Part shown: positions 29,639 through 44,147 of the stretch, piece after piece
Layout of the letters: each line of letters opens with the position of its first letter
Numbering within the stretch: the stretch's first letter is position 1
Assembly: GCF_000373905.1 (NCBI RefSeq)
Contig: NZ_KB892705.1
Coordinates: 1,691,909 to 1,755,908, forward strand
Length of the DNA stretch: 64,000 nucleotides
Direction: 5' to 3'
Origin: Mycobacterium sp. 155
Lineage (GTDB): Bacteria > Actinomycetota > Actinomycetes > Mycobacteriales > Mycobacteriaceae
The notes under the pieces: generated by a model
Seen by the model: only the letters and a program-made list of their open reading frames with translations
Databases searched by the model: none
Told to the model about the DNA's origin: nothing
Program-made: the position numbers and the translations under genes

Positions 29639-32443
29639 TCAACCGCTGTTCCGCAACGCGGTGGCCAACCCACTCATCGTGAGCAGGATGCCACGCTGGA
29701 CCCGCTCATCGGTGTCCCCGGAACGGTAGCGCCGCAACAGCTCGACCTGCAGATGGTTGAGCGGCTCGAGATACGGGAATCGGTTGAATACCGACCGGGC
29801 CAGGGCCGGGTTGTCGGCCAGTAGATCGTTCTGACCCGTGATCAACCGGTGCATGCGGATGGTGCGCTCGTGTTCGGCGACGATCTTGTCGAATACCCGA
29901 GCTCGCAGGTCCTCATCGTCGACCAGCTCTGAATACCGCGCCGCCAAACCCATATCCGACTTCGCGAGCACCTGAGCCATGTTCGACAGCACGGTCGCGA
30001 AGAACGGCCAACGTTCGTAGAGGTCCTGCAGTACCGCCAGCCGAGCATCCTCGTTTTCCGGACCTTCCGCCGACAAGTATTCCTCGAACGCCGTCCCGGT
30101 CCCGTACCAGCCGGGCAGCATGACCCGCGACTGGCTCCAGGCCAGCACCCACGGGATGGCGCGCAGATCGGCGATCGAGGTGGTCGGCTTGCGGGAGGTG
30201 GGGCGGCTACCGATATTGAGCGCGCCGATCTCGCTCACCGGTGTGGATGCTTTGAAATAGTCGACGAAACCCGGTGTGTCGTGCACCAATTCGGCATACG
30301 CACGTTGAGCACGGGCAGCGAGATCGTCCAGTACCGCGTATGCCGGGCCGGCCTCGTCGCCGAGCCCTTCGACGTCGAGCAGCGTGGATTCCAGGGTCGC
30401 GGCCAGCAGGGTCTCGAGATTGCGGTGTGCGATCCGGGGTTCGGCATACTTGGCCGCGATCACCTCACCCTGCTCGGTGATGCGCAGCGACCCCTTCACC
30501 GCACCGGGCGGCTGCGCCAGGATGGCGTCATAGCTGGGACCCCCACCGCGGCCGACGGTGCCGCCGCGACCATGGAAGAGCCTCAACCGGATTCCGGTTT
30601 TACGCGCCGATTCGACCAGATCCAGCTCAGCCCGGTACAACGCCCAGTTGGCCGCCAGATAGCCGCCGTCCTTGTTGGAGTCCGAGTAGCCGAGCATCAC
30701 TTCCTGCTGCCGGCCGCGTGCGGTGACGATCTCGCCGTACACCGGCAGGTCCAGGGCGTCCTCCAGGATGGCCGACCCGCGCTGCAGGTCGTCGATGGTC
30801 TCGAACAGCGGCACGATGCCCACCGGGCAGTAACCGGTCGAAACATCCAGCAGCCCAGCCTCTTTCAGGAGCACCGAGGCCTCCAGCAGATCGGAGACCG
30901 ACTGACACATCGAGATGATGTAGTTGGGTACCGCCTGCGGCCCGAGCACCTTGACCGCACGCGCCGCGGCGGCGACAATGCCGAGTTCCTTGTGCGCCAG
31001 CTCCGAGAGCTGTGCGCCCTCTCCGATGAGCGGCCGCCTGGTGGCCAGCTCAGCGGTCAGCAGTTCGATCCGCTGCGGTTCAGGCAACGAGGCATAGTCA
31101 GGGTGCACTCCGGCCCAGGCCAGCAGCTCGGCGACGACCTCCTCGTGCACCTCCGAGTTCTGCCGCATGTCCAGGCCGCACAGATGGAAGCCGAAGACCC
31201 GCACGGATTCCCGCAACCGGGCCAGCCGATCGTCGGCCACTACCGCGCTGCCGTGCCCGCGCAGAGAGGCGTCGACGGTATCGAGGTCGGTGAGCAACTC
31301 TGCCGGCGACGCATACGCGGTCAGCCCCAGGTCGAGCATGTGTTCGGGCTGCTCGTCGAGGATCGCAGCGGCCGTCGCGGTGAGCCGCGCATGGATCACC
31401 CGCAGCGCCCGGCGGTACGGTTCGTCCGCGCGGGCCGGTTCGGTGCAGGTATCGGCGAGGGCTGTCAGCGCGGGGCTGACACGGACCAGCCGCGCCGACA
31501 TCGACAGCTCTTCCTCCAGCGCGGTGAGCTCGGTGAAGTAGCGTGCCAGCGCCATGTGGGCGGCGCGGCCGGTGGCCATCCGGACAACCTCTGGTGTCAC
31601 GTTGGGGTTGCCGTCGCGGTCACCGCCGATCCACGACCCGGGCCGCAGGATCGGATCCTGCAACAACCCGGCATCGGGCCAACGAGCCTGCAACGCGGCT
31701 CTTACCTGAGCGTTGACCTGGGGTATGACCTCAAAGAAGGCCGACGGGTAGTAGCGCAGGCCGGTTTCGATCTCGTCGGAGATCTTCAGCCGTGACAACC
31801 GCACCAGGGCGGTCTGCCACAGCGTGAGGATGTGCCGCCGCAATTCGACCTCGATGTCGCGGTCGTCGGCGGTGTGAGTGTGGCCGTGCAGCCTCAGCCG
31901 CATCAGCTCAGTGATCCGGTGCTGGGTGTCGAAGACGGTCCGGCGCCGGGTTTCGGTGGGATGTGCGGTGATGACCGGTGAGACCAGCGCGCCGGTAAGC
32001 GCATCGGCGACAGCAGCGGAGTCGAGTTCAGCGGAATCCAGCTTGAGGTAAGTGGCAGCCAGGCTGCTGTCCTGCGGCGGTTCCCCGGCCGCCACATGCA
32101 CCGCGCGGCGCCGCTCCCGGTGGATGTCCTCCGCCACGTTAGCCAGCAACGCGAAATGGGTGAACGCCCGGATCACCGGGATGGCCTGGTGGACATCGAT
32201 TCCGGCGAACAGCCCGGCCAACTCGGCGCGGTCGATCTCGGAGCGGCGGACCCGGAACGATTCCACCCGCGCCCGCTCTACGAGGTCGAACACCGCCTCG
32301 CCGTTCTGTTCGCGCACAGTGTCACCGAGGATGGAGCCGAGCAGCCTGATGTCCTCACGCATCGGCTCAGTGGCCTCCCGACCTACCTGGGTGCGGTACA
32401 CCGAGCCGATGGGCAACAGGGTGGTATCGGAAGCATCCGTCAT
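29639..32443 (-). CDS. ppc: Phosphoenolpyruvate carboxylase
   Basis: A 934-residue enzyme adding bicarbonate to PEP to form oxaloacetate, an anaplerotic step. Catalytic His is in [16 protein letters not shown] (about residue 155), followed by [56 protein letters not shown] and IGSRPTSRK. The C-terminus ends [12 protein letters not shown], near the usual TG end. In M. tuberculosis this gene is missing; its place beside secG agrees with other mycobacteria. The start is ATG 32443. Confidence 0.97.
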   Translation of the reverse strand: MTDASDTTLLPIGSVYRTQVGREATEPMREDIRLLGSILGDTVREQNGEAVFDLVERARVESFRVRRSEIDRAELAGLFAGIDVHQAIPVIRAFTHFALLANVAEDIHRERRRAVHVAAGEPPQDSSLAATYLKLDSAELDSAAVADALTGALVSPVITAHPTETRRRTVFDTQHRITELMRLRLHGHTHTADDRDIEVELRRHILTLWQTALVRLSRLKISDEIETGLRYYPSAFFEVIPQVNAQVRAALQARWPDAGLLQDPILRPGSWIGGDRDGNPNVTPEVVRMATGRAAHMALARYFTELTALEEELSMSARLVRVSPALTALADTCTEPARADEPYRRALRVIHARLTATAAAILDEQPEHMLDLGLTAYASPAELLTDLDTVDASLRGHGSAVVADDRLARLRESVRVFGFHLCGLDMRQNSEVHEEVVAELLAWAGVHPDYASLPEPQRIELLTAELATRRPLIGEGAQLSELAHKELGIVAAAARAVKVLGPQAVPNYIISMCQSVSDLLEASVLLKEAGLLDVSTGYCPVGIVPLFETIDDLQRGSAILEDALDLPVYGEIVTARGRQQEVMLGYSDSNKDGGYLAANWALYRAELDLVESARKTGIRLRLFHGRGGTVGRGGGPSYDAILAQPPGAVKGSLRITEQGEVIAAKYAEPRIAHRNLETLLAATLESTLLDVEGLGDEAGPAYAVLDDLAARAQRAYAELVHDTPGFVDYFKASTPVSEIGALNIGSRPTSRKPTTSIADLRAIPWVLAWSQSRVMLPGWYGTGTAFEEYLSAEGPENEDARLAVLQDLYERWPFFATVLSNMAQVLAKSDMGLAARYSELVDDEDLRARVFDKIVAEHERTIRMHRLITGQNDLLADNPALARSVFNRFPYLEPLNHLQVELLRRYRSGDTDERVQRGILLTMSGLATALRNSG

Positions 32444-32491
32444 GGGTTCCAGTATCGACGTGGTTCGGAACGTGGCGCATGCCGGGTGGGC

Positions 32492-32515
32492 GCCGCCTAC
32501 GGTGTCGTAGGCGGC
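32492..32515 (-). terminator. Hairpin after secG
   Basis: GCCGCCTAC (32492-32500) and GTAGGCGGC (32507-32515) form a perfect 9-bp stem with a 6-base loop between the secG stop and the ppc start. It lies where the gap-pgk-tpiA-secG transcript should end. No U-run follows. Confidence 0.5.
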
Positions 32516-32547
32516 AGTACCCTACCGCCAGAGCACGACGTCCTATG

Positions 32548-32781
32548 TCAGCTGTACTTGATCTCCAGTGCGACGCCGATGATGGACACCAGCCAGATGC
32601 CGGTGACGAACAGCGTCAGCCGGTCGAGGTTCTTCTCGACCACTGTGGAACCGGACAAGCTGGACTGGACGCCACCACCGAAGAGGGTCGACAGACCGCC
32701 GCCCTTGGCACGGTGCAGCAGGACCAACAGCACGACCAGCACACTGGTCACGACCAGGATGATCTGCAGCGCCAATTGCAT
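32548..32781 (-). CDS. secG: SecG preprotein translocase subunit
   Basis: A 77-residue membrane protein of the SecYEG channel. It has an N-terminal helix (IILVVTSVLVVLLVLLHRAK), the conserved GGGLSTLFGGG loop and a second helix (LTLFVTGIWLVSIIGVALEI). Length and layout are those of actinobacterial SecG. It follows tpiA by 44 bases on the same strand, as in other mycobacteria (Rv1440). Confidence 0.95.
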   Translation of the reverse strand: MQLALQIILVVTSVLVVLLVLLHRAKGGGLSTLFGGGVQSSLSGSTVVEKNLDRLTLFVTGIWLVSIIGVALEIKYS

Positions 32782-32825
32782 GGCCGCCAGAATACCTGGT
32801 CAGGCTGCCGGTCCCGACCCCGGGG

Positions 32826-33611
32826 TTACGGCAGCGGCCCACCTGCGGCGATGGCCGACAGCGTGGCGAACTGCTCGCCGTCCAGCGACGCTCCACCGAC
32901 CAGGGCACCGTCGATATCGGGCTGAGCAACGATCTCACCGGCGTTCTTGGCGTTGACCGAGCCGCCGTAGAGCACCCGGATGTCCGCGGCGAGCTCGGGC
33001 GACGATAGGTTGCCAAGTTCGTCGCGGATGGCCTTGCAGACCTCCTGCGCGTCGGCTGCACTGGCCACCCGGCCGGTGCCGATGGCCCACACGGGCTCGT
33101 AGGCAATAACGACCTGGCCGACCTGCTCCTTCGACAGCCCGGCCAGGGAGCCGCGCAGCGAGTTCACGTTGAACTCGACGTGGTCGCCGGCCTCACGCAC
33201 CTCGAGCTGCTCACCGATGCAGACGATCGGGGTGACGCCGTGCTTCAACGCCGCGGCGGTCTTGGCGGCCACCAGCGCATCATCCTCGTGGTGATACGTC
33301 CGCCGCTCCGAGTGCCCCACCACGACGTAGCTGCAGCCCAGCTTGGCCAGGAACGCGCCGCTGATATCGCCGGTGTAGGCACCGGAATCGTGCTGCGACA
33401 GGTCCTGCGCGCCGTACGTCAGCCGCAGTTTGTCCCCGTCGACGAGCGTCTGCACACTGCGCAGATCGGTGAACGGCGGGATGACGGTGACGTCGACTTT
33501 GTCAAAGTACTTATCCGGCAAGGCGAATGCGATCTTCTGCACCAGGGCGATGGCCTCAAAGTGATTGAGGTTCATCTTCCAGTTGCCGGCGATGAGCGGC
33601 GTACGGGCCAC
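32826..33611 (-). CDS. tpiA: Triosephosphate isomerase
   Basis: A 261-residue TIM-barrel enzyme interconverting DHAP and G3P. It starts [17 protein letters not shown]; the catalytic Lys is in GNWKM, His in VVGHSERR and Glu in [13 protein letters not shown]. The phosphate loop is [14 protein letters not shown] 33611 is preceded by GAGGAG, so the longer upstream frame (into pgk) is rejected. Confidence 0.97.
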   Translation of the reverse strand: MARTPLIAGNWKMNLNHFEAIALVQKIAFALPDKYFDKVDVTVIPPFTDLRSVQTLVDGDKLRLTYGAQDLSQHDSGAYTGDISGAFLAKLGCSYVVVGHSERRTYHHEDDALVAAKTAAALKHGVTPIVCIGEQLEVREAGDHVEFNVNSLRGSLAGLSKEQVGQVVIAYEPVWAIGTGRVASAADAQEVCKAIRDELGNLSSPELAADIRVLYGGSVNAKNAGEIVAQPDIDGALVGGASLDGEQFATLSAIAAGGPLP

Positions 33612-33642
33612 GGGTCTCCTCGTTGATCGTGAGTGGGACGAA

Positions 33643-34866
33643 CTACTGCAAAATTTCGATACCGGGCAGATCTTTGCCCTCAAGGTATTCCAGAGATGCA
33701 CCGCCGCCGGTGGAAATGTGCGAGAAACCATCCTCGGGCAGGCCCAGCTGACGCACGGCCGCGGCCGAATCACCGCCGCCGACGACGCTGAAGGCACCCT
33801 TGGCCGTGGCCCCGATGATGGCTTCGGCCACGCCCTTGGTGCCGGCCGAGAATGCCGGGAACTCGAACACACCCATCGGGCCGTTCCAGAACACCGTCTT
33901 GGCATTCGACAGCAGCGCGGCGAATCGCTTCACCGACTCCGGGCCGATGTCGAGGCCCATCTTCCCGTCCGGGATGCGGTCCGAAGCGACCGTCTCGGGC
34001 TCGGCGTCGGCGGCGAACTTGTCGGCGACAACAATGTCGACCGGAAGATGGATGACATCGCCGTAGGTGTCGAGCAGCCGCTTGCAGGTGTCGATCATCT
34101 CCTCCTGCAGCAGCGACGTTCCCACCGAAACACCTTGTGCAGCAAGGAAGGTGAAACACATACCGCCGCCGATGATGAGGCTGTCGGCCTTCGCCGCCAG
34201 GTTCTCGATGACAGCCAGCTTGTCGGACACCTTGGAGCCGCCCAGCACCACGGCATAGGGACGTTCGGTCGAGTTGGTCAGCTGCTCGAGCACCTTGACC
34301 TCGGCCGCCACCAACGTGCCCGCGTAGTGCGGCAGCAGCGTTGCCACGTCATACACCGAAGCCTGCTTGCGGTGCACCACGCCGAAGCCGTCGGAAACGA
34401 ATGCACCGGGCGATCCGTCGGGGCTTTGGACGAGCGCCGCCAGCTCCCGGGCCAGCGCCAGTCGCTCAGTGTCGTCCTTGCTGGTCTCCCGTGGGTCGAA
34501 CCGAATGTTCTCCAGCAGCAGCACGTCGCCGTCGGTCAGCCCCTCGGCCCGGGCGAGCGCGTCGGTACCCACCACATCACCGGCCAACTGGACGTGCCGG
34601 CCAAGTCTCTCCCCCAACGCCGCGGCAACCGGGGCCAGTGAGAACTTGGGATCCGGCCCACCCTTGGGACGACCCAGGTGTGCCGTGACGACGACCTTGG
34701 CTCCCGCCTCGGCGAGTGCCTTCAGCGTCGGGACAGAGGCGATGATGCGGCCCGGATCGGTGATGTTGCCCTGGTCATCGAGGGGGACGTTCAGATCGGA
34801 GCGGACCAACACGCCCCGACCCTCGACACCCTCGGCCAACAGATCCTCGAGAGTCTTGACAGCCAT
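33643..34866 (-). CDS. pgk: Phosphoglycerate kinase
   Basis: A 407-residue two-domain glycolytic kinase. [14 protein letters not shown] near the N-terminus is the PGK signature; [28 protein letters not shown] and the C-terminal nucleotide region [13 protein letters not shown] and [14 protein letters not shown] are present. It lies 4 bases after gap and 31 before tpiA, a standard glycolytic operon. Confidence 0.97.
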   Translation of the reverse strand: MAVKTLEDLLAEGVEGRGVLVRSDLNVPLDDQGNITDPGRIIASVPTLKALAEAGAKVVVTAHLGRPKGGPDPKFSLAPVAAALGERLGRHVQLAGDVVGTDALARAEGLTDGDVLLLENIRFDPRETSKDDTERLALARELAALVQSPDGSPGAFVSDGFGVVHRKQASVYDVATLLPHYAGTLVAAEVKVLEQLTNSTERPYAVVLGGSKVSDKLAVIENLAAKADSLIIGGGMCFTFLAAQGVSVGTSLLQEEMIDTCKRLLDTYGDVIHLPVDIVVADKFAADAEPETVASDRIPDGKMGLDIGPESVKRFAALLSNAKTVFWNGPMGVFEFPAFSAGTKGVAEAIIGATAKGAFSVVGGGDSAAAVRQLGLPEDGFSHISTGGGASLEYLEGKDLPGIEILQ

Positions 34867-34870
34867 CGGG

Positions 34871-35935
<1,065 letters not shown>

Positions 35936-36025
35936 CTAGTGGTGCCACTCTCGGCGTGTGCGATCTGGTCAGTGCAGGACTACGCGACGCAGGACTGCGC
36001 GACGCCGTGACGGGTGACGTCTAAC

Positions 36026-37003
36026 TCAGGCGTCGTCGAGGAGATCGGGGGTGACCGCCGACTCTGTGTCGGGGATGCCGTCCTGCTTAGCCTTGCGGTC
36101 GGCCATCGACAGTAGTCGCCGAATCCGGCCTGCCACAGCATCTTTCGTCATCGGCGGGTCAGCGAGCCGGCCGAGCTCCTCGAGCGAAGCCTGTCGATGC
36201 TCTACCCGCAGCTTGCCCGCTGCCGCAAGGTGGTCGGGCACCCCCTCGCCGAGGATGTGTAACGCGCGCTCCACCCGCGCCGCGGCGGCCACAGCGGCAC
36301 GTGCCGACCGGCGCAGGTTCGCATCGTCGAAATTCGCCAACCGGTTGGCCGTGGCCCGAACCTCCCGCCGCATCCGGCGTTCCTCCCAGGTGAGCCGGGT
36401 GTCCTGGGCGCCCATCCGGGTCAGCAGATCGCCGATGGCCTCGCCGTCGCGAACCACCACGCGGTCGCTGCCGCGTACTTCACGAGCCTTGGCATTGACA
36501 CCCAGCCGCCGCGCGGCGCCCACCAGGGCCAATGCTGCCTCAGGTCCCGGGCAACTGACCTCAAGCGCCGATGAGCGACCGGGTTCGGTCAGTGAGCCGT
36601 GCGCTAGGAACGCTCCCCGCCAGGCGGCTTCGGCATCGGCCACGCTGCCGCCGACCACCTGAGCGGGCAACCCCCGCACCGGGCGACCGCGCAGATCGAG
36701 CAGGCCTGTCTGCCTCGCCAACGCTTCGCCATCTGCGGCCACCCGTACCACGTAGCGGGTGTTCTTCCGGATACCGCTGGCCGACAGCACGTGCACCACT
36801 GCGTTGTAGCCGTAGAGGTCGTGGATGTCCTTGCGAAGCCGGCGCGCGATGATGCCGAGATCGACCTCGGCCTCCACCACGACGCGCCCCGCGACGATGT
36901 GCAACCCGCCGGCGAACCTCAGCAGCGAGGCGACCTCGGCGCGGCGGGCACTCACCGAATTGACCACCAGCCGACTCAGCTCGTCCTTCACCTCGGCTGT
37001 CAT
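36026..37003 (-). CDS. whiA: WhiA sporulation/division regulator family
   Basis: A 325-residue WhiA protein: an N-terminal LAGLIDADG-homing-endonuclease-like fold without nuclease activity and a C-terminal helix-turn-helix ([20 protein letters not shown]). [14 protein letters not shown] at the start and [19 protein letters not shown] in the linker are diagnostic. GTG lies two codons upstream, but ATG 37003 overlaps the yvcK stop as ATGA, so it is chosen. In mycobacteria it lies in the uvrC-rapZ-yvcK-whiA block (Rv1423). Confidence 0.95.
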   Translation of the reverse strand: MTAEVKDELSRLVVNSVSARRAEVASLLRFAGGLHIVAGRVVVEAEVDLGIIARRLRKDIHDLYGYNAVVHVLSASGIRKNTRYVVRVAADGEALARQTGLLDLRGRPVRGLPAQVVGGSVADAEAAWRGAFLAHGSLTEPGRSSALEVSCPGPEAALALVGAARRLGVNAKAREVRGSDRVVVRDGEAIGDLLTRMGAQDTRLTWEERRMRREVRATANRLANFDDANLRRSARAAVAAAARVERALHILGEGVPDHLAAAGKLRVEHRQASLEELGRLADPPMTKDAVAGRIRRLLSMADRKAKQDGIPDTESAVTPDLLDDA

Positions 37004-38067
37004 CGCCACGGATCGTCCCCTCTCGATCTGTTCGGTGCCGGTTCCTGCCGCAGGACATCGACCGGCCCGGCGGTGGGCGTGGGAAGAGTCGGATCCTGCA
37101 CGATGCTGCCGTCAGGTGTGCTGGCACGCAGGCCGACGCTTTCCAGGGCCGCGGCCAACCTCGCCGGGTCATGTAAAGGTGTACCAGGTCGGCAGACGTC
37201 AGCAAACTCAACGCGGGCGTCGAGGATCTTGGCCGTTCGGCTGAGCTGCTCACGCTCACGCTGACTCGGCACGCTGGTGGCGTCGACGATGATGTCATGC
37301 ACCGTGAAGCCCGGCGCATGCTGGGCCAGTACGTGAATGTGCCGCTCCACCGAGAAGCCCGCCGTCTCGCCAGGCTCGGCCACCAGATTCAGCACCAACG
37401 CACGCCGGGCCGTCGTCGCGTCGAGTGCCGCCGCCAACTGAGGCACCAGCACATGCGGAATGACGCTGGTGAACCACGACCCCGGGCCGAGCACCACCAG
37501 GTCGGCAGCCATGATCGCGTCGATGGCCTGCCGGGTGGCGGGCGGGTCACCCGGCAGCAACCGCACCCGGCGCACCTGCCCGACGGTGGTCGCGATGGCC
37601 ACCTGACCGCGGATCACCCGGCTCATCCGAGAATCGGATTCCAGCCCGGCCACGTCGGCTTCGATCCGGAGCGCGATGGGGCACATCGGCAGCACCCGGC
37701 CCTTGACCCCGAGAATCCGGCCGAGTTCGTCGAGGGCGGCCACCGGATCGGCCAGGACCTCGTTGAGCCCGGCCAGTATCAGGTTGCCGATGGGGTGCCC
37801 GGCAAGGGCTCCGCCGCCACCGAACCGATGCTGGATGATGGTTGCCCACAGCCGACCGTGCGGACTGTCGGACGCCAACGCTGCCAATGCCATTCGAAGA
37901 TCGCCTGGCGGAACCACGTCCAGCTCGGAGCGCAGCCGGCCCGACGAGCCGCCGTCGTCGGCCACCGTGACCACCGCAGTCACGTGTGGTGTGAGCCGCC
38001 GGGCCGCCGACAACGTCGCATATAGGCCGTGTCCACCGCCCAGGGCGACGATGCGGGGCGGGCTCAT
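37000..38067 (-). CDS. yvcK: YvcK/CuvA family protein
   Basis: A 355-residue protein of the CofD-like/YvcK family needed for cell-wall growth on some carbon sources; the M. tuberculosis orthologue is CuvA (Rv1422). It has [19 protein letters not shown] at the N-terminus, [18 protein letters not shown] and [11 protein letters not shown], then [13 protein letters not shown]. The ATG at 38067 overlaps the rapZ stop (ATGA). UDP-sugar binding is inferred from family. Confidence 0.94.
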   Translation of the reverse strand: MSPPRIVALGGGHGLYATLSAARRLTPHVTAVVTVADDGGSSGRLRSELDVVPPGDLRMALAALASDSPHGRLWATIIQHRFGGGGALAGHPIGNLILAGLNEVLADPVAALDELGRILGVKGRVLPMCPIALRIEADVAGLESDSRMSRVIRGQVAIATTVGQVRRVRLLPGDPPATRQAIDAIMAADLVVLGPGSWFTSVIPHVLVPQLAAALDATTARRALVLNLVAEPGETAGFSVERHIHVLAQHAPGFTVHDIIVDATSVPSQREREQLSRTAKILDARVEFADVCRPGTPLHDPARLAAALESVGLRASTPDGSIVQDPTLPTPTAGPVDVLRQEPAPNRSRGDDPWR

Positions 38068-38981
38068 TCGCGACCCAGATCCCGGTGCAGCACCCGCACG
38101 GTGAGTTTGTCGCCGCCCGCCAACCGCTGCGCCAGGGCTTCGGCAATCGCCACGCTGCGATGTTTGCCGCCGGTGCACCCGATGGCCACGGTCATATAGC
38201 GCTTCCCCTCCCTGCGGTATCCGTCGATCACGACGTCCAACAGCCGATGGTAGGTCTCCAGAAACTCGCGAGCTCCGGGCTGACCGAGGACGTAGTCCCG
38301 CACCGCCGCATGCTGACCGGTGTGCGGGCGCAGCTCGTCCACCCAGTGCGGATTGGGCAGGAACCGCACATCCATCACCGTGTCGGCGTCCATCGGCAAC
38401 CCGTACTTGTAGCCGAACGACTCTACTGTCACGTTGGTGTCGGACACCGCCTCGCTGCCGAACGCCCGCTCGATGCTCGCCCGCAGCGCGGGCACCGGCA
38501 GAGTCGAGGTGTCGATCACCAGGTCGGCCACCGCGCGGACCGGGGCCAGCATCGCCCGCTCCGCCGCGATCCCCTCGGCCAGGGTCTGATTGCCCTGCAA
38601 CGGGTGACTGCGCCGGTTCTGCTCGTAGCGGCGCACCAGGATGGTGTCGGACGCCTCCAGGAACAGCACCCGCGGTGTGATGTTCCGCGTGGCAAGCTCG
38701 TTGCGCACCGAGTCCAGGTCGCCGGTGAATCCCCGCGAGCGCGCATCCATCACCACCGCCAGCTGGGTGATCCGCGACCCCGCTGCAAGGCCGAACTCGA
38801 CCATCCGGGCAATCAGCTCGGGCGGCAGGTTGTCGGCGACATACCAGCCGAGGTCCTCGAGCACCTTGGCCGCGGTGCCGCGTCCCGCCCCGGACAAGCC
38901 GGTGACCAGGACCACGTCGATACCGGAATCGCCGACCGCCTCGGTGGAGTCGAGAGGGTCCCGATGTGGCTGTTCTGTCAC
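38064..38981 (-). CDS. rapZ: RapZ nucleotide-binding protein
   Basis: A 305-residue P-loop protein of the RapZ/YvcJ family. The Walker A region reads [17 protein letters not shown], with Arg where most members have Lys; I believe this is usual in mycobacteria. [20 protein letters not shown] and the C-terminal [19 protein letters not shown] are family marks. GTG 38981 overlaps the uvrC stop (GTGA). Role in mycobacteria unclear (Rv1421). Confidence 0.94.
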   Translation of the reverse strand: MTEQPHRDPLDSTEAVGDSGIDVVLVTGLSGAGRGTAAKVLEDLGWYVADNLPPELIARMVEFGLAAGSRITQLAVVMDARSRGFTGDLDSVRNELATRNITPRVLFLEASDTILVRRYEQNRRSHPLQGNQTLAEGIAAERAMLAPVRAVADLVIDTSTLPVPALRASIERAFGSEAVSDTNVTVESFGYKYGLPMDADTVMDVRFLPNPHWVDELRPHTGQHAAVRDYVLGQPGAREFLETYHRLLDVVIDGYRREGKRYMTVAIGCTGGKHRSVAIAEALAQRLAGGDKLTVRVLHRDLGRE

Positions 38982-41017
38982 GCGCGATCCGCCTGCCGCT
39001 CGCTGTTATCCATGTCCGCCCCTGTCATCGCGCTGCCCCTCGGTTGATCATCCTGGATAACGGCTGCCGGTGCGCCGGAATCCTGTCCCCTGAGCGCCTC
39101 ACGGACAGCCCGTGCCGTCGCGACGCCGATCCCCGGCACTGCGGTGATCTCCTCCACCGTCGCATCTTTCAGCCGCGCCACCGATCCGAAATGCGCCACT
39201 AGTGCCTTGCGCCGATTCTCTCCCAACCCACGTACCGCATCGAGGGCCGACGCCGTCATCCGCTTGGACCGCTTGCTGCGGTGGTAGCTGATGGCGAAAC
39301 GGTGCGCCTCGTCGCGCACCCGCTGCAAGAGATACAGCCCCTCGCTGGTGCGCGAAAGAATAATCGGCTCCGGCGCAGATCCTTCTTCCGAGGGCACCCA
39401 CACCTCCTCCAACCGCTTGGCCAACCCGATCACCGCGACGTCGTGGACGCCGAGTTCCTCGAGCACCGCGGCCGCGGCGTTGACCTGGGGGGCGCCGCCG
39501 TCGACGACGAACAGGTTGGGCGGATAGGCGAAGCGGCGCGGCCGTTGCTCGGCCGCCGCCGTCGCATCCGGCTTGGTGTCGGCAAGATGACGGTGGAAAC
39601 GCCGTCGGGTGACCTCGGCGATGGAAGCGACGTCGTCGGAGCGTCCATCCCCGGCAGCCTCCCGGATTGCGTAGTGGCGATAGTCACTCTTGCGTGGCAG
39701 CCCGTCCTCGAACACCACGAGCGACGCCACCACGTCCGTGCCTTGGACATGGCTGATGTCGATGCACTCGATCCGCAGTGGCGCGTCCGCCAACCCCAGA
39801 GATTCCTGAATGCTCTGCAGAGCTTCGGATCTGGCGTTGAAATCCCCGGCTCGCTTGAGCTTGTGCTGGGCCAGCGCCTCCTGCGCATTGCGTTGCACGG
39901 TCTCGGCCAACGCCCGTTTGTCGCCGCGCACCGGCACCCGCAACGCCACCCGTGAGCCGCGCAACCCCGACAGCCAGACAGTCAGTTGGGCGGCGTTGGG
40001 CGGCAACACGGGCACCAGCACTTGCCGGGGCACCGGATTGGTCGCTTCGTCGGCGGCCCCGCCCAGTTCGGCCTGATCACCGTAGAACTGGGTGAGAAAC
40101 TGCTCGACCAACTGCTCCTGCCCGGACTGCTCCGGGTCCCCCGATTTCTCCACGATCCAGCCGCGCTGACCCCGCACCCGGCCGCCACGGACGTGGAACA
40201 CCTGGACGGCGGCCTGCAGATCGTCGTCGGCGAAGGCCACCACGTCGGCGTCGGTACCGTCGCCGAACACCACCGCCTGCCGCTCCAGCGCCCGTTTGAG
40301 CGCAGAGATGTTGTCCCGCAAGCGCGCCGCCCGCTCGAAATCCAGATCCTCGGCGGCGGCGACCATCTGCTGTTCCAGATCGCGGGCCAGCCGGTCGGTG
40401 CGGCCGGCCAGGAAGTCACAGAAGTCCAGGACGATCTGCCGATGCTCCTCGGCGGTGACCCTGCCCACACACGGGGCCGAGCACTTGTCGATGTAGCCGA
40501 GCAGGCACGGACGGTCGATCTGGTTGTGCCGCTTGAACACTCCGGCCGAACAGGTGCGGGCCGGGAACACCCGGGTGAGCAGGTCGAGGGTTTCGCGGAT
40601 GGCCCACGCATGCGAATACGGACCGAAGTAGCGCACACCCTTGCGGCGCGGCCCGCGGTACACCATCAACCGCGGATACTCCTCGTTGAGCGTCACCGCC
40701 AGCACCGGATAGGACTTGTCGTCGCGATAGCGGATGTTGAAGCGAGGATCGAACTCCTTGATCCAGTTGTACTCGAGCTGCAGCGCCTCGACTTCGGTGT
40801 TCACCACGGTCCACTCGACGCTGCCCGCGGTCATCACCATCTGCCTGGTGCGCGGCGCGAGGCTCGCGATGTCGGTGAAGTACGACGTCAGCCGGCCGCG
40901 CAGGCTCTTGGCCTTACCGACATAGATGACCCGCCCGTGGGGATCGCGAAACCGGTAGACACCCGGTTCAACTGGGATCGATCCGGGCGCCGGGCGGTAC
41001 GTCGCTGGATCGGGCAC
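38978..41017 (-). CDS. uvrC: UvrC excinuclease subunit
   Basis: A 679-residue nucleotide-excision-repair nuclease. The N-terminal GIY-YIG domain starts [20 protein letters not shown]; a UVR motif lies near residue 205-240 ([20 protein letters not shown]); the RNase H-like endonuclease is around [14 protein letters not shown] and [11 protein letters not shown]; two HhH motifs are near the end ([32 protein letters not shown]). It starts at GTG 41017; TAACCT seven bases upstream suggests a leaderless mRNA. Confidence 0.97.
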   Translation of the reverse strand: MPDPATYRPAPGSIPVEPGVYRFRDPHGRVIYVGKAKSLRGRLTSYFTDIASLAPRTRQMVMTAGSVEWTVVNTEVEALQLEYNWIKEFDPRFNIRYRDDKSYPVLAVTLNEEYPRLMVYRGPRRKGVRYFGPYSHAWAIRETLDLLTRVFPARTCSAGVFKRHNQIDRPCLLGYIDKCSAPCVGRVTAEEHRQIVLDFCDFLAGRTDRLARDLEQQMVAAAEDLDFERAARLRDNISALKRALERQAVVFGDGTDADVVAFADDDLQAAVQVFHVRGGRVRGQRGWIVEKSGDPEQSGQEQLVEQFLTQFYGDQAELGGAADEATNPVPRQVLVPVLPPNAAQLTVWLSGLRGSRVALRVPVRGDKRALAETVQRNAQEALAQHKLKRAGDFNARSEALQSIQESLGLADAPLRIECIDISHVQGTDVVASLVVFEDGLPRKSDYRHYAIREAAGDGRSDDVASIAEVTRRRFHRHLADTKPDATAAAEQRPRRFAYPPNLFVVDGGAPQVNAAAAVLEELGVHDVAVIGLAKRLEEVWVPSEEGSAPEPIILSRTSEGLYLLQRVRDEAHRFAISYHRSKRSKRMTASALDAVRGLGENRRKALVAHFGSVARLKDATVEEITAVPGIGVATARAVREALRGQDSGAPAAVIQDDQPRGSAMTGADMDNSERQADRA

Positions 41018-41024
41018 GGATTCC

Positions 41025-41061
41025 AGGTTACTGCCGCGATCAGACAGATCTCCGCTACCGT
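41025..41061. promoter_or_regulatory. Back-to-back -10-like hexamers for uvrC and ggt
   Basis: On the minus strand TAACCT (41025-41030) lies 7 bases before the uvrC GTG. On the plus strand TACCGT (41056-41061) lies 6 bases before the ggt GTG at 41068. The starts are only 50 bases apart, so both leaderless promoters would be packed into this spacer. Confidence 0.4.
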
Positions 41062-41067
41062 CTAGAG

Positions 41068-43032
41068 GTGCGGATGCTGGCGTCCACGCGATTGGTCATC
41101 GCCCTGCTCACTGGCGTCGTGTTGGTTCTCGGCGGATGCGCCGGCGACGGTCAGCGCCGTTCCACTGTCGCAGCCATGCCCTGCACCGTGGCCTCCAACG
41201 GCACACCGGTACCCAAGACTCCGGCAGCTCCCGCGCCGACCACTCCGGCAAACCTGGCTACCGCTCCTGAAGTCTCCACGGGCTACCGCCGCGACATGAC
41301 CGCCGTCCACACCGCCAGCTACGCGGTGGCCACCGCGAATCCCCTGGCCAGCGAGGCGGCCTGCAAGGTGCTGCGCAACGGCGGCACCGCCGCGGACGCC
41401 CTGGTGACCGCGCAGGCCGTGCTGGGCCTCGTGGAACCGCAGTCGTCCGGCATCGGCGGTGGCGGCTTCCTGCTGTACTACGACGCCGCGTCGGGAGCCG
41501 TGCGAGCTTTCGACGGGCGGGAAACGGCGCCCGCCGCAGCCACCGAGAACTACCTGCGCTGGGTGTCCGACACCGACCGCACCGAGCCCCGCCCCGACAC
41601 CAGGGCCTCGGGCCGCTCGATCGGCGTGCCCGGCGTCGTGCGCCTGCTCGACGACGTCCACCGCGTCTTCGGGAAGAAGCCCTGGCGGGAGCTGTTCGAT
41701 CCCGCGGTGCAGATGGCCGACGACGGCTTCGACGTCAGTCCGCGGATGGCCGAGGCCATCGCCGAAGCAGCACCCCAGCTGCGCATCGACCCCACCGCCG
41801 CGGCATATCTGCTGGAACCGGACGGCGCCCCAAAACCGGTGGCCACCAGGCTGACCAATCCCGCATACGCCAAGACGTTGGGCGCCATCGCATCCGGTGG
41901 CGCCCACGCGTTCTACACCGGCGACGTCGCCCGGGCCATCGTGGCTGCAGCGACCGACACTGCGGGCGGCCGCACGCCGAGCCTGATGACCGAACAGGAC
42001 CTGGCCGGTTACACCGCCAAGGAGCGCTCACCGCTGTGCACGAGCTACCGCGGCCGGGAGATTTGTGGCATGCCGCCGCCGTCGTCGGGCGGAATGGCTG
42101 TGGCCGCGACGTTGGGGATCCTCGAGCATTTCCCGATGAGCGCATACCGACCCACCGACGTCGACCTCAACGGCGGACACCCCACCGTCATGGGCGTACA
42201 TCTGATTTCCGAGGCCGAACGACTGGCGTATGCGGACCGGGACCGCTACGTCGCCGACACCGATTTCGTGCCGCTGCCCGGCGGCAACCCGGACACCCTG
42301 CTCGGCGGCGCCTATCTGACGGGACGTGCGGCGCTCATCTCACCCCAGCACACCATGGGTACCGCACAACCCGGTGACTTCGGTGCTCCACAAGCCACCG
42401 CGGCACCGGCTCGAGAGCACGGCACCAGCCAGATCAGCATCGTCGACAGGTACGGCAACGCGGCGTCACTGACGACCACGATCGAATCGTCGTTCGGCTC
42501 GTTCCACATGGTGGACGGTTTCCTGCTGAACAACCAGCTCACCGACTTCGCCGCAGACCCAGTCAGTCCGGAAGGTATCCCCGTGGCCAACCGGGTGCAG
42601 CCGGGGAAGCGGCCGCGCAGCTCCATGGCGCCGACGCTGGTGTTCGACGAGACCGGTGTGCAGCGCGGGCCACTCTACGCGGTGCTGGGCTCCCCGGGCG
42701 GCTCGGTGATCATCCAGTTCGTTGCGAAAACCGTTGTCGGCATTATGGATTGGGGCCTAGATCCGCAGCAGGCGGTGTCCATGGTCGATTTCGGTGCCGA
42801 TAACACTCCCGAGACCAACGTCGGTGGCGAGCATCCCGCCGTGGACACCTCCGGCCCACCGGGTGCTCAGGGCGATCACGATCCCCTGGTGGCCGGGCTA
42901 CGCAAGCTCGGCCACCGCGTCAACATCGCCGACCAATCAAGCGGGCTCTCGGTGATCATGCGCGCACAACCGGGTTGGGTGGGCGGCGTGGACCCGCGCC
43001 GGGAAGGACTCGTGATGGGCGATGCCAGCTGA
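41068..43032 (+). CDS. ggt: Gamma-glutamyltransferase, lipoprotein
   Basis: A 654-residue Ntn-hydrolase that cleaves gamma-glutamyl bonds (glutathione-type substrates) outside the membrane. A lipoprotein signal is clear: [10 protein letters not shown], a hydrophobic core and lipobox VLGGC. The mature part begins the family pattern [19 protein letters not shown] and [12 protein letters not shown]. Autocleavage is expected before the Thr in [12 protein letters not shown], which starts the small subunit; [19 protein letters not shown] is the C-terminal substrate loop. GTG 41068 or ATG 41074 may be used. It is similar to GgtB (Rv2394), though not in that genomic place in M. tuberculosis. Confidence 0.93.
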   Translation: MRMLASTRLVIALLTGVVLVLGGCAGDGQRRSTVAAMPCTVASNGTPVPKTPAAPAPTTPANLATAPEVSTGYRRDMTAVHTASYAVATANPLASEAACKVLRNGGTAADALVTAQAVLGLVEPQSSGIGGGGFLLYYDAASGAVRAFDGRETAPAAATENYLRWVSDTDRTEPRPDTRASGRSIGVPGVVRLLDDVHRVFGKKPWRELFDPAVQMADDGFDVSPRMAEAIAEAAPQLRIDPTAAAYLLEPDGAPKPVATRLTNPAYAKTLGAIASGGAHAFYTGDVARAIVAAATDTAGGRTPSLMTEQDLAGYTAKERSPLCTSYRGREICGMPPPSSGGMAVAATLGILEHFPMSAYRPTDVDLNGGHPTVMGVHLISEAERLAYADRDRYVADTDFVPLPGGNPDTLLGGAYLTGRAALISPQHTMGTAQPGDFGAPQATAAPAREHGTSQISIVDRYGNAASLTTTIESSFGSFHMVDGFLLNNQLTDFAADPVSPEGIPVANRVQPGKRPRSSMAPTLVFDETGVQRGPLYAVLGSPGGSVIIQFVAKTVVGIMDWGLDPQQAVSMVDFGADNTPETNVGGEHPAVDTSGPPGAQGDHDPLVAGLRKLGHRVNIADQSSGLSVIMRAQPGWVGGVDPRREGLVMGDAS

Positions 43033-43055
43033 GTCACGGCTACGTCGCGCATTCA

Positions 43056-43113
43056 CCGAGATTCACGTCAGGGACAGATTCGAGGGCTCAGATGTCCCTG
43101 AGGTGAATCTCGG
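43056..43113. terminator. Long inverted repeat between convergent ggt and PH-domain genes
   Basis: Arms 43056-43076 and 43093-43113 pair over 21 bases with one mismatch (CCGAGATTCACGTCAGGGAC in the left arm), around a 16-base loop. It sits between two converging genes and could stop transcription from both sides. The arm sequence looks like a dispersed mycobacterial repeat, so it may also be a small mobile palindrome. Confidence 0.6.
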
Positions 43114-43151
43114 CGCGGGACACCGCCGACGAACCCGGGCGGGAACTGAAT

Positions 43152-44143
<992 letters not shown>

Positions 44144-44147
<4 letters not shown>

